From Amphiura filiformis (taxonomy: Eukaryota > Echinodermata > Ophiuroidea > Amphilepidida > Amphiuridae): a DNA stretch of 64,000 nucleotides. The stretch is taken from contig NC_092628.1 in the NCBI RefSeq assembly GCF_039555335.1, positions 37,222,965-37,286,964 on the forward strand. Direction: 5' to 3'. The notes below the pieces were generated by a model that saw only the letters and a list, made by a program, of their open reading frames with translations, had not been told where the DNA came from and searched no databases. Of this stretch, positions 9,504 to 45,295 are shown in pieces (position 1 is the first letter of the stretch; every line of letters starts with the position of its first letter). The position numbers were made by a program, and so were the translations under genes.

Positions 9504-12100
9504 CATGTATAGGCCCCTACGTCAAAACAAAACAATAGGGAAAATGCCACCTGTCTCAATGAGAGAATGTTTTTATGAATTTCCTATTGTGGCCTACAGA
9601 TTTATTACGTCAGTCCGATGACCGAGAGAAGCTAATAGAATTCGTGGTATCCAGACGGAATAAAACGTGTTTGAATGCCTGTGTGGTTTTACATGTTGGG
9701 AATCATGTTTTCCAGCTATGTTTTTAACGATAACGTTGACTAAACAATGGTTAACTACGCGGGAACTTAGAATCATGATCATGCTATAACTATAGTCAGT
9801 CAAAATTTATTTGTGATAATTGAAATTTAATATGGGTAAGAAATCGGGCGTATATCAAGCGCCTCGGGGCCCCGGGTCAAGGAGCAGTGCGGGGCCCTTC
9901 TAACATCTCCTTTATCAGCCCATAATTTCATTTTCGCTTTTGATCGGGGCCCCTGAATCCTCAGGGCCCCTGGACTACATCCACCCTGTCTATCCGCTTA
10001 CTATACGGCCCTGTCAGAAATTAAAGTGCATTGAAAATGAACGAGTATACTTGAATCTAAATGGTGAAAAAGATTCAACACTAAGACTTGGAAAATTGGG
10101 CCATTTTGGGTGATGATGTAGTCTTTGGGTGACAGATTTTAAAAACACGATAGGACGCGCGCGGGCGGCCGTAATTTCTTTTTGCACTGAACCATAATGG
10201 GCCGTAATACCCAATAGGATTAGGGGTTAAGTTTATAGCGTTTTGTGCCCGGGGTTTTGTGGCCCATGATTTTATAAGGTTTCGCCTCCCGAGCATGGAT
10301 GTTTTAGTAGGCCTGGGTAGGAAACAGTACACATGCGCGCCCGTACGCAGGGGGTGCGGCAAATTTGCAAAAGTATAAAAACAAATACAAAAAATCAGGG
10401 TTTTATGCTTTTGTTGTTAAAAAAAAAGGTCCAAATTATGTGAAGGCGCACCTTCGCAAAATCACCCCGGAAAAAGGTCCACTTTTTCACACTTACCACC
10501 CCCCCGAGTGCTTGCAAAACCTCAGTTTCGGCGGTCAGCTCTCTCACGACCCATTTTTCTTTGACTTGAAGCACGACAGGTCTGAAGTGTTGGACGCACC
10601 TCGTCTGGTGTGTATCATTTCTGGCGTGTTTTCCGGCAAGGGAAAATTCAATTTATACAACAAACTTTACACTTATTCGGCACTTTGACTTGTTTTCATT
10701 ATTACCGGATCTTCAGGAAGTAATCAACTTAATCCCGAACTCAAATTATGTAGTATGTAATTCTATATTATAATAAAGTGACAGGTGATACAAAGCAATT
10801 ATAATAAAGAATCAAGACCAATCTATTTTTGCTTCATCATTGTGTCTGGAATCATTATCATCAAAATTTGTTCTTAGTGAGATATCACGGTGATTTTTTT
10901 ATCACTGCCGATAAAAAATAACGACGATTCATCAGTTCCTTGAACAAAAACAGCCATGAATTTGACGCAAAAATTATACACAAAAAGTATCAATATGGAC
11001 GCACCATGCCATTTGATTTGCCGGGTGGGGAATAGAAGTTGGGAGCCGGGGCGAGGCAAGGAAGATATTGACATGGTTTATTTGTGTTAAAATAGTCAAG
11101 AACTGCCTCTTTAATGCGTAACGATACTCTTTGTGCGCAGTTTAGAGTGAAACGATAAGCTCTTCGTTAAGAAATTTTGATATTTATTTATAGTATTAGG
11201 CCTATATTCGTATATATTTCCACTCCACTGCACTATCTTTCTCAGTCTCTCTCTTCGCCTCACCCGGCTCCGGGCTCTCCTTTCGATCTCCTCTCCTCTC
11301 CTCGCCCCCTCTCAGCTCCTCTCCCTCTCCTCTCCTCTCCTCTCCTCTCCTCTCCTCTCCGGTCTCTCATCATCATCACCAGTCTCTTTCAGTCTCCACT
11401 TTCTCTCATCCCATTCCGCCTTCCTATCATCTCGTCCCAGTCCTCTCCTCTGCGTCTTCCTTTCACCAGTTCACCTCTCCGGCTCCCCTCACTTCCTCCC
11501 AAATTGCGATGTGATGATCATGAGCGGGGTGAGGTTAGATGGACAAAGTCATATGAGAGAGAGAGAGAGGGTTAATATTCGAATGGGTGGTCCATGATCC
11601 CCACTCCGCGCCATGTTACGAGGCAATCATGTCAGCTTTACATTATTGCAAATTTTCACGCGCTTCACACGAATTTGTTATTCCACTAGTCATGCTAGTT
11701 TAAACCAACTTAGCTTCAACAACTTTGTAAGGCGCATTTGTCCCAGAAAAGTTATTCTGGGGCGAGGTTCATTCATTCTGCTTCACGGAGTTTAGACCAA
11801 CCACCATCCCCTAAATACCAAAAAGAAATCCACGGCACTGCAAAGTCTTAGGAGATAAATGCGAACGGGGAACTGGGTTCATTTAGGGTTAGGGTTATTA
11901 TAGGTCAAACACTATACTCTGTTATACTGTGATCATGGTGATGGTGTTTTTGGACCATGCAGTCGCGGTTTTCAGTGCGCATGCCATCTGATTTGAGTGG
12001 GAGAACCCACAGATCAAATTAAACCATAATAATACTAATAATAAAAAACACAGGCTTATAGGAAGAAAACGGGTTTCCTTCCAACTTGAAGAGTTCAAAT
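9504..12100. other. Spacer upstream of the receptor gene
   Basis: No gene recognised. It holds a G/C-richer patch at about 9840-10360 with GGGGCCCC runs, probably repeat remnants, and a 107-codon + frame at 10365-10688 with no recognisable domain. It also holds a CT-rich simple tract (11230-11500) and a short TTAGGG-like run near 11885. Confidence 0.4.
11230..11500 (+). repeat. CT-rich (CTCTC)n-type simple repeat
   Basis: An almost pure pyrimidine strand with repeated CTCTC units, clearest at 11282-11360. It creates a spurious 132-codon Ser/Pro/Leu open frame. Confidence 0.8.
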
Positions 12101-12115
12101 AGTCAGCGGGCGTAG

Positions 12116-12123
12116 TATAAAAA
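12116..12123 (+). promoter_or_regulatory. TATA box of the adhesion GPCR gene
   Basis: TATAAAAA, followed about 30 nt later (near 12146) by a stretch without any ATG that ends in a strong donor at 12291. The transcription start is inferred from TATA spacing, not seen directly. Confidence 0.5.
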
Positions 12124-12145
12124 CCTCAATATGTGAGTAGGTTTG

Positions 12146-12290
12146 GGAAGCGTCTGACAGATCTAGCAGCACCGGATTAACTAGTAGCGGCAAAGGAAAC
12201 AGATAAACGGCATTGAGTTGTAAGGATACCATTGGTGACTGAAAGAGTGCAAGCGGAGGGACTGACTAACCGAGATTTGTCCAGCCGGCG
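12146..12290 (+). other. Putative non-coding exon 1 (5' UTR) of the adhesion GPCR
   Basis: It lies about 30 nt below the TATA box, contains no ATG, and ends in ccggcg|gtaagttc. The next acceptor (gtgtttctttacatag, ending at 12584) leads into the exon carrying the start codon. The left limit is an estimate. Confidence 0.5.
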
Positions 12291-12584
12291 GTAAGTTCAA
12301 TCTTGATCTCGTCGGGTAAACAAACCGATGATGAGATTATAGCACTCGAGGGAAAGTAGAAATAATATCTTTGTTCCGAATTGATTACATATGCAGAATA
12401 TGGATGAATTTGCCGAAATATAAACTATGTCTTTATATAGAAATTGAGAGATCTTTCACATTTGACCTCAAGCATTTAATATTGATAACAGGCTTGCTGA
12501 GTTGACCAAAAAGGTTTATCTTGAAATGAGCAGTTTGTCAGTTCTGTTATTTGTTTAACATGTTTAATGTGTTTCTTTACATAG

Positions 12585-36425
<23,841 letters not shown>

Positions 36426-36440
<15 letters not shown>

Positions 36441-36609
36441 CCACAAACAGACATACCACATTGGAAATTATCGACCAAGGTCTGGCACTGCAAGTAGTCG
36501 TACTCATATATATGATGTGAATGGGTCTGCAGGATATAGATCTCGATCTGGGACTGTTAACAGCAAATCAGATGCACTGGGTGTGACTTCACCTTTTGAA
36601 AAAATCTAA
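36426..36609 (+). pseudogene. Out-of-frame receptor C-terminal tail
   Basis: In the frame one base on, an open frame runs past the TAG at 36438 to TAA at 36607-36609. It encodes CCSHKQTYHIGNYRPRSGTA...YRSRSGTVNSKSD...SPFEKI. It looks like a real cytoplasmic tail: a juxtamembrane Cys pair (possible palmitoylation), two copies of a Y-R-x-R-S-G-T-x-x-S phosphosite-like motif, and no low complexity. A net one-base change near 36427-36433 (TTTCTGTTGT) separates it from the 7TM frame. It may be a sequencing or assembly indel, an allele, or a genuine truncation. Confidence 0.6.
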
Positions 36610-36799
36610 TGATTTGTAAATGGAAGCTGAGACTAATATTTCGGTATATTATCAGATGGTGGATATTCATCCAGTATTCATAACATATTCTTATTATAGT
36701 CTAGATGATTTCAAAAATGGGACAAAACGTAAAGTAATTTACAAAATCATGTAGGAAATGAACACTATTTATGTGTTGAATTAAATTTATTAACATAAT

Positions 36800-37156
36800 C
36801 ATAGGCGTAGATCCCGGGGGGGATGGGGGGGATTTATCCCCCCCAATATTTTGTCAGGGGGGGATGCTCCATACAATCATCCCCCCAACGCCTGAATATA
36901 GGTTTCTGACCAAATTTATCTCATATTTGCCCATTTGCCCCAAAAGTGCAAATTTTCGCGCGCTTCGCGCGCATTTATTCCACTTTTGCACCATATTTCA
37001 TCAGTTTAGCTTTAAAATAGCCAAAATTTTCGCGCGCTTTGCGCGCATTTGTAATATCAACTTATTCTGTCGCCAAAAGGTGCTGGATTCACTATTCTTC
37101 AAGAATTTTTTTCAACACCATCCCCCCCAATGTCAAAAAAGAAATCTACGCCACTG
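36800..37156. mobile_element. hAT-like MITE CAGTGGCGTAGAT family, copy 3 (357 bp, inverted)
   Basis: It starts CATAGGCGTAGATCCC and ends GAAATCTACGCCACTG, with a perfect TSD AACATAAT at 36792-36799 and 37157-37164. It is opposite in orientation to copies 1 and 2 and contains TTCGCGCGCTTCGCGCGC-type motifs. Confidence 0.92.
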
Positions 37157-37803
37157 AACATAATGATATCAGGAAGTGTCTTGTTATACCCCTGGACCTA
37201 ATGTAGTTTTAAAGTTCTAAATTTGAATGCATATATCAAAATCTATTCCATATATGTGACCCGTTCTGACAAATTCAGGAATAAGTCCCATTTTTGACAT
37301 TTCATAATTTGCATAAAAATGTAGGCACGGGACAATAAGCTTGAAAATGATACCAAAATTATATACATGGCATCAATACTTTTCAATATCTATAGATAAT
37401 TTTGTAAATGATACCTTGATATTTTTGTGAAGTTGCTATTCTGAGTAATTGGGCTAATAGTTTCCTGCTTTACACAGGATTGAATAGGGATTATCATAGT
37501 TCAATTGTCAATTATTGATTAAATAAACATCTTTTTAATAAATACTTTCAAGGATTTGAAAGTCCACTTAGCCCCAACATGGAAATAGTAGACAAGATAC
37601 TATTTCCATGGCCCAAGGTCAAATACCATGAAATTAGGAATTCCAAAATTTGAATTTTTATGGGAATGTCATCTTTAAAGGCCTATAACTCAAACACATG
37701 CCTGGCGACTTGTTCTGGGTTTTGTTGGAGCTGGTATAATTTAATACAGGGCTGAATACTGATAGTTTGACACATATAAATAGTGTTTGTTGCCATGGCA
37801 ATG

Positions 37804-38130
37804 TAACCGTATTCATTCCAATAAGCGCCCATGTCCCAATAAGCGCCCACCCATGGTATTTTCAATTTGCTAAAGGGTCCCATTAATGTTGAAGTGACAG
37901 ATAGATGTCGATACAGTGAATTAGCTGCAGGACTACACAAGTCCTACGTAAACTTGCAATACATTTTGTGCATTAGAAAAGCTACTAGAACGTCTCAGGA
38001 CCCTTTTGTAACATATGTAAATTCATCTCTAATAAACGCCCAGCTCATAAAAAAATTAGGTAAAAAAATAAGCGCCCACCCAAAATCACTTTGTTTAGCG
38101 CCCTGGGTGCTTATTGGAATGAATACGGTA
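37804..38130. mobile_element. MITE with TACCGTATTCATTCC ends
   Basis: TAACCGTATTCATTCCAATA and TATTGGAATGAATACGGTA pair. The next inward motif TAAGCGCCCA is repeated several times inside. Confidence 0.82.
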
Positions 38131-39165
38131 ATAGGTTATTCATTTGTAATCTGCCATACACTGTGGAAAAAGAGTTTGTCACAGAGGGAGTTCATTTCAG
38201 CCACATTTTGACAATTCAGGCTGAATGCGCTCACTACACATACAATCATTTCCCGAATGCGGATTTGAGTGCCGTATAGATGAGCTGACCTCAATGTTTA
38301 AGAGTGCTTGCACAGCCTGCAACTTCCTGGGCAATTTTGCTGGAGTACAAACAAAGCACTGTTCACTACACTGAGCAATGGGGAAAACTCAGGTTCATGA
38401 CAAACTGGCCCTGAAAATGTTCAATTATCGCCAGAATTATTTCTTTATTTTGTCAGCAAAATGTACAATTTTAATGATGAAATTGTGTTTTAGAGACAAG
38501 TTTTCCTGTTTCAGAGCATGACTTTGCATTGAAACAGTGCAGAAAACTTAACTTGCTTGTCCTCCACCACGTTTGACTGATTTCACTTAGTTTGACCTAT
38601 TGACCTACTGTGCAAGGGCCCTATAGACACTTGCTATTATGTAAGTGGATCCCAGGAGTACGCATGAAAACCAACACACAAACCGAATAACCAGCAAATG
38701 TTCAACTACATTGGACAGTCAAATCTTTATAAGGATTTTATTTCATGATTTGCAAAGCAATTTATCTATAGTTTTTTATACATTATGTAAAATATATATT
38801 AAATCCTCAGTACTATACTACATTATAAAGAGTTGTTGTATTTGTTTGAAAAGAATAGATTACTGCAGAGCTGCATGTAAATAGCAAAGCAATTATTACA
38901 ATTACTAGACTTTGTTCATCTACACTTCTTAATTCTGTTTTCACCTGTAAATTACTGTCTGTCAATCCCAAGAGTACTCTCAAGTTTGGTTTGAGTAGGG
39001 ATGTGCCATATTTATAACAATTTTCCACACAAAAATTGACCCATTTTACACCCAAGGCCCAGATTTTTTGGCAAAATTTAACTAAATTTGACAAATTTTT
39101 GATAATGGGGTATTTTTGTCTAAATATTTGATAAATTACCTATTTGAATGCCAACATGGACCAAG
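38131..39165. other. Spacer without recognised feature
   Basis: AT-rich sequence. The short frames at 38645-38884 (+) and 38813-39094 (-) have no recognisable domain. Confidence 0.35.
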
Positions 39166-39174
39166 GGGTCATTG

Positions 39175-39494
39175 CCGGGGGTCACTCCCATTGTGGCCTG
39201 TACACCATCCGCGATAATGAAAAGCAGCGTAAAAGGGTCGTTTTTAGTGGGTAGGCACGATCCGCGCGTGTCGCGTTTAGGGTGTCAAAAACATGAAAAA
39301 TTGGAAAAAAGGGTAGCAAAATTGCAATTTCTAAATCTGCGGAAATGAAATTTAGGGTATGAAATTTGATGTTAGGAATGAAATCCCTGTTTAGGGTGTC
39401 GTTTTAGCCAAGGGTTAAATCCTTGTTTAGGGTGCTTTTCAAAAGTTGATTATCGCGGATGGTGTACAGGCCACAATGGGAGTGACCCCCCCGG
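39175..39494. mobile_element. CCGGGGG-ended MITE with 9-bp TSD (320 bp)
   Basis: The left CCGGGGGTCACTCCCATTGT pairs with the right ACAATGGGAGTGACCCCC and continues through GGCCTGTACACCATCCGCGATAAT and its inverse. GGGTCATTG flanks both sides (39166-39174, 39495-39503). Like 34044-34543, it fits a Mutator-like non-autonomous element. Confidence 0.88.
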
Positions 39495-39503
39495 GGGTCA
39501 TTG

Positions 39504-40808
39504 TTACACCAGAGTTTCAAAAATGAAGCACAGCCCTGTATAGTCATTGTACTGAGTCTCAGGCTGTCAAAACTCAATTTTTGGATCAGTTATAGAAATG
39601 AGTGCAGGATCACTTATGAGAAGGAAGCAATGATCATGCCCTCAACAGCCCATTCACATGCATCACATCATTCTTGTGTTATATATTCAATAACACAGGC
39701 AATATGTAATACCATTTACTACACATGTTATATTTTCTACTTTCAATCACAATGCCAAGTAAGAGGGTAGCAAACCAGGGAAGAAGTAGATAAGGAATCC
39801 CAACAAACAAACTTTGTTTCTTTCACTTTGCCAACTCATTAATTAACATTGAAATTCTACAGGATTTATCATGTGTTCATTGCTGCTGTGCCCACATGGA
39901 GTGTGATCAATGCCTTAAAAAACACAAGATGAGCAAAACATTAATGGTGAAGATGAAGTTGAATTGTTCCGTCATTCAGCTGTCATACAGACTCAACTTC
40001 TATACTATTTTTGCTTAAATGTCATCAGCATTGCTGTTTATGTTCACTTTATCATTTGCTCTATCCATTCCAACACTTTTTTTAAATACCAGGTACAACT
40101 GTAACATTTACTTCCATTAAAGAGGAATGATCAAAGTGGTTTAGACATGAGTAGGGTTGTTATAATATGACATATTCTATTATGTCATTGAATGGAACAG
40201 ATGATTCACTTTACACAATCAATGTCGTTGGGGTTCCTTGTCTACTACTTCCATGATTTATGTTTGAACCTGACATGTAACACACTTCCACCAATGAGAC
40301 TTTACTTTCTGCTGCATGACAAACTTGCTATGCTTTACCCCATGGGCACTACTGCATTTCTTATGGTGCACCTGATTGGTTGATAAGTCATCTGAATATG
40401 ATCACTACAAACCAATCAAAATAGAACATCTCTTAGCCATTTTAATAATCCCGTTCAGCCGTGCTGACAATTCTTACCATTTCTCTGACTGACACAATAC
40501 ATGATACATGTATAGCCTTCTTTGTAATCAATCATATTAGTTATTCAGCAAGTAGTGTCTATGGGGTTAAAGGTAAAACATCATTGAGTTAACTATATGA
40601 ATACCCTTATCCCACCTTTATGGAATGATCAGAATTATTCCTAACCATGATCACAAAAATAGAATTATTCTTTTGCAAGTTGGTAAAAGAAAGTAAGAGC
40701 AAGTTACATATTGTGTTACTTGAATGTTAAAAGATCTTGTCTTATAATAAAATTACAATGAACATGTTGTTTTGAGACAGTAAACTTGTACAGAGACAGC
40801 ATAGTATA
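39504..40808. other. Spacer without supported gene
   Basis: A possible acceptor at 39863 opens a Cys-rich frame (CVHCCCAHMECDQC...), but there is no polypyrimidine tract and no partner exon. Nothing else is recognised. Confidence 0.35.
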
Positions 40809-40809
40809 G

Positions 40810-41061
40810 TTTGATCAGCTCGTAATAGGCGGGAATTATTAGGCTTTACCACTACGCCAAAAAGTAGACACACATTAAGAGTGCTATTTAATGACCTCTC
40901 TGGTGTATATTTTGTGATTTAAATAAAGTAGACAAAGCATTGGACTTGAATTAATAATTTGTGATGCTTCTGGCGATATGTCACAATAAAATTCTCAAAA
41001 TAAAATATTTTGATATTAATCCGCCATGTTCTAAGGCCCGCCGATTATGAGCTGATCAAAG
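40810..41061. mobile_element. MITE with TTTGATCAGCTC ends
   Basis: TTTGATCAGCTCGTAATAGG and GATTATGAGCTGATCAAA pair, followed inward by CGGG/CCCG. Both sides are followed by TATAG. Confidence 0.75.
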
Positions 41062-41407
41062 TATAGTATATTTGCGTTTAGATTGGATTTATATCATGGA
41101 ACTCATCTGATATGTATTACATTGCAGTAGGACCAGATGGAACTCAATATCTACATGGTATGAGTTCAGGTGCCAATTGTGATATATGCCATGTGCTGCC
41201 TTGTGATATTTGTTATCAATATTGAAATTGCTGGTTTCATTTCACATTTCAGTGTACATATTATCCATTATAAATGCACCTCATTACATAAAATAACACT
41301 ATTTAAACACAAGGCAGCATGTGACATGTTGCATCGGAATCCTTGCAATGGTAAGTTGTATGAAATGTTGTAATTCTAACACTTTTCACGCCGCTGGTCT
41401 ACCCACA

Positions 41408-41753
41408 TATCGTATTTCCTAGAATAGTTGCCCCTGTGGGGTCATTGTATTTTCCAAAAAGGGGAGCGTTTATTACAGGTCATTTTTAAAATGATAATTC
41501 TCGTTAAAATCATTAGGTAAGCTTAAAACCCACCCTGAAACTATGAACTTGGGAACGATGACTTCCGGTTCACTTCCGGGTTTACCGTCAGATTTTCGCC
41601 AACTACCGACACCATTAGCGACAATGTGTGCACCTTGGTAAGCTTACTACTCAAGATAGCATGGAAATATCAGCATTTTTTAAATATCTTGGTTGAAAAA
41701 AGTGGTGAGGTGTTTAATTGAAGGGGGGGGTGACTATTTGAGGAAATACTGTA
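41408..41753. mobile_element. MITE with TACAGTATTTCCT ends
   Basis: The left TATCGTATTTCCTAGAATAG and right CTATTTGAGGAAATACTGTA pair, with CCCC/GGGG next inward. Ends are similar in style to 37804-38130. Confidence 0.72.
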
Positions 41754-42120
41754 TCCAATTCCTACATGCTTGGTTTCAGTGGGGAGCATCAACCACAGAT
41801 ACAGATACCAGCTTAGACATTCTGAGAGGGTATATTTCTGCTCATTAAGACCTTTTTCTTTGTTCTTTTTGTCCTGATTTTAACCCCTTTACCCAAAACT
41901 ATTTTTGCAACAGGGAGTCTACCCCTCTGGCAACACCAACAGCTGGTTATGCCTCCGCACCTTTGTTTTTAATACTACTAATAACAAGATCAATGCAATT
42001 CAAACATCAGAAATAAACAAGCATTAAAAAGAGAATGTGCCCCCTACAGTCACATCATATTGATTTCAGTAAATAAAACTAGTTAACATTTCATGTTGTG
42101 CTTCCCATTTCTTATTTTCT

Positions 42121-42180
42121 AAACTCAATTTGAAGAACTTTAAACTCAATTTGAAGACCTTTGAACTCAATTTTAATTAA
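42121..42180 (+). repeat. Three-copy 21-bp direct repeat
   Basis: AAACTCAATTTGAAGAACTTT, AAACTCAATTTGAAGACCTTT, then GAACTCAATTTTAATTAAG. Confidence 0.8.
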
Positions 42181-42799
42181 GTTTGTTGTCACTCATACAT
42201 TGCATTTTGATGCATATATGCTACTTTCCCAAAGGAAGAAAATGGAAAACAGCAAAGCAGTAACAAATTTGTAAAACTCTTTTTACATAAGCAGTTAATG
42301 CGAAATGCACAATATTTTATATTGCATTTTTGGCCTTCATTATTTTTTGGTCACTTTGTGGCTGAATCTAAAATCTCATATTTTCTTTATTTATATAACT
42401 TTGCATTTGGTAGGTCTATTCAACTTTTAAATAGCAACATAACCAAACTGAGTTTATGTAATGCCCTTAAGTGTGGCCTGGGTACAAAATCCCTTAGTTA
42501 CAAGGGGTACTGACACTACCTCTAAATTAAGCTGCTCAAACTCACCCTGCATTGAGAAGAACTTGAACAAGTCCTTGTATAAATCATGAACAATGAAACA
42601 AACCATAGAAACATTTATATAGAGAAGTATTGAGAGAAAGGGAAATAAGAATGCAAAAATAGTATTGGCAACAATGAATAATTTTACCTTACAGAATAAC
42701 AAAATAAATGGTTTCCCCACATACACATTTCTATGTCCAATGTAAACGTTCTATTTTTGGTAACATATTAACAAACAATGCATACTTCATTGAAGTTAC

Positions 42800-43060
42800 A
42801 TAGTTTCTAGCAAGTTTAACTCTTACCTTAACACTAACCCTACATGTAATTCCTAATTCTTATCCTAATCCTAAACACTTTATTCCTAATCATAACCTTA
42901 ATCCATAAACCCTAAAGCACCACAACTTTAATTCTAAGGTAAAAACTAGCATAACTACATAAAACTACAAAATAAGCTTAAGTGTAGCCCGAACTAAAGT
43001 CCTATTATTAATATTAGTTGAATCTTAACCTAACTGCAAGTTCATAACCCTAGCTTAGTT
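42800..43060. repeat. CCTAA-rich degenerate stretch
   Basis: Scattered CCTAA/CCCTAA-like words without a regular period. Shorter but better runs of CCCTAA occur at 25648-25672. Too degenerate to call telomeric. Confidence 0.4.
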
Positions 43061-43277
43061 TTATACTCTCATCTTTGTGCTCTGTTGACATTCAGCCTCC
43101 TTGATTACTGACTTTACATACTGTATACACTGCCAGATTGTCCATGCATAGATTTTCTTGTTTCTTTTACATTGTTTTTTTTACAGGTTTACAAATATTT
43201 AGGCTTAAATAATAAAACAAAATATTCTTTTAACTTAAAACAAACCTACTGTAATTGGTACCATTAGTGACATGTAA

Positions 43278-43482
43278 TACTGTAAAAGTAGAAATTTTCG
43301 CGAGGTTTTTATTTTCGCGAGTGGATATAAAATGGCGAAAATAAAAACTCGCGAAAATAACCTTTATGCATTAGGCTTCTATTGTATCAATATCAAAACC
43401 GCGAAATTTAATTCTCGCACAATTGACAAAATCTTCAAAACCGCGAAAATATCTTCTCGCGAAAATATTGACTTTTACAGTA
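43278..43482. mobile_element. MITE with TACTGTAAAAGT ends, rich in TCGCG
   Basis: TACTGTAAAAGT and ACTTTTACAGTA are exact inverses. Inside, TTTTCGCGAG and CTCGCGAAAA alternate several times, giving a multiply folded structure. The 63-codon frame at 43332 lies inside it and is not a gene. Confidence 0.85.
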
Positions 43483-43543
43483 ATACAATACCAATAAAGT
43501 CCACATTGCTTATCAAAAAATAAAACATCCTATTTATATTTAG

Positions 43544-43694
43544 AGGTTAATAACTGCGCATCGGTTTTTTGGAGGGCATTGTGAAAAATCTAAACATTTT
43601 GCCTTTGGAACCGAGGATATTCCGAGGTCCAAAGCAAAATGTTTAGATTTTTCACAATGCCAGACATATAACCGATGCAAAGTTATTAACCTCA
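43544..43694. mobile_element. Palindromic MITE with GAGGTTAATAACT ends
   Basis: GAGGTTAATAACTGCGCATC pairs with GATGCAAAGTTATTAACCTC. Inner arms CATTGTGAAAAATCTAAACA and TGTTTAGATTTTTCACAATG are exact inverses. Confidence 0.87.
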
Positions 43695-45209
43695 TTCATA
43701 ACCGTCACTTTGATCTTTTAACATTACAAAATAACACAAAATTTTCCTCAAAAGTTTGTAAAATAAACAATTTTACATCTTCCCTTTCCCAAAATCGATC
43801 AGGCTAAAACAAAGCGACCAATAACAAAAAAGTGCGTATCAGAATCTGTGCAAATATGGTAGCGCGCAATCCAAATCTGACAGCCAGCGCATGCAAAATT
43901 CGTCAGACGCTGTCTGGCGCGCGCACGAAGTCAATTGTGTGCGACATTGGAACAATTACACATTTTGCGGTCAATTGTGAGATATTAATGACCTCGATTT
44001 GCGTTCGCGTTTTCACAAATAATAAAATATGATTGGATCGCACGCATCGCGTTTATTAATGAGGTTATGAATTCATGATGAAGACCTATTCTACCGTTCT
44101 GGACTACATGTAGTCTACATGTATTATGATGTATATTGCATTTGACCCGATTAGCACAAAGTCAGTCAATTTCGGGGATGCTTATTTAATTAATCATATA
44201 TCACAATTGGGAAATTATGCACAACAACATTAAAAATACAGTATATCTGAAGTCAAAATCATCAAAATTCAAAGCGGGAAGTTTCAGTTGGTACTTAATT
44301 TAGACACTTGACATTATTTATTTTAGTACAAGTGCATTGAAAACAGAGTGCTAAGACAGTTGGGTTGTCACTTGAAAACATCTGTCTGGGTGCATATGGA
44401 CGGGTGCTAATCAGGTCAAATACGGTACATCTACTTAACTCTTTTTATTTTGAACAATCTATCAGAAATGATAGGGGGTAGCAACTCATTCTAACAACTA
44501 CAATGTCAGGTAGCACAATGGGAAATAATCTTAACAGATATGAGTGAAGTGGGCTTTCTGTGTTACTTGAACACAAGGTGAGAATGCTCCTAAACAACAC
44601 AAGCTAATCTCTTTTTTCAGTCTAAAAAAAGCTAAGAAAATCATTTGTTCTGTGCATACTCTGTTTCCTATTTTGAACCCTTCCTGTCACAATGGTTTTA
44701 TTTTGAATGTTAATACAAAAAATGCATAATAGCATTGCTGTGATCTTAAAAGCTACACATGTTCAATTATTTTTTTTCCAAGAAACTGACAAATGATATT
44801 TCAGTTTTTAAATCCTGTATCCTATCAACTTGTACATGCTCTTTCATAAACTGATAACCGAAAGCCTTCTGGAGCCAGCTGAAATTACTGAACAATTTAT
44901 GGACAATATTGCATTCTACATACACCCCCAAACCACAAAAAGTATGGTTTGCACACTGCTTCCCCATAGGGTCCATGGCTCATCAAGAACCTTGTGAGTT
45001 TCCTCCATGGCCCCTAGCACCATATTCTGTAAGTAACTCTATGTTTCTATATTGTTCATATTACGCTGATACTTGTATCACTTGTATAATCATAGGTGTG
45101 CATTGGCATGCAAATCAAATATATACATAACAATAAAGTTCACAGAAAGTGATGTCACATGCCGTTTTCTGTCGCAACATAATTAAATTTACTCACCACT
45201 CTTTTATAC

Positions 45210-45295
45210 TTGGTCCACAAATGCCCAATATATAAGTAAATTATTCCAATATGGTCCATCAATGCCAAATATATAATAAGTAAATTGTTCCACCA
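45210..45295 (+). repeat. Two-copy ~42-bp tandem repeat
   Basis: TGGTCCACAAATGCCCAATA and TGGTCCATCAATGCCAAATA each continue into TATAA..GTAAATT(A/G)TTCCA. Confidence 0.8.

Noticed and set aside
10365..10688. 107-codon + strand frame
   Set aside because: No recognisable domain, composition not protein-like, and it sits in repeat-like G/C-patched spacer.
11177..11575. 132-codon Ser/Pro/Leu-rich frame
   Set aside because: Lies on the CT-rich simple repeat; no splice or start support.
39864..40019. Possible Cys-rich (B-box-like) exon CVHCCCAHMECDQC
   Set aside because: Acceptor lacks a pyrimidine tract, Cys/His spacing does not fit B-box, and there is no partner exon nearby.
42454..42726. 90-codon hydrophobic - strand frame
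   Set aside because: Hydrophobicity follows from T/A-rich composition; no homology or splice context.
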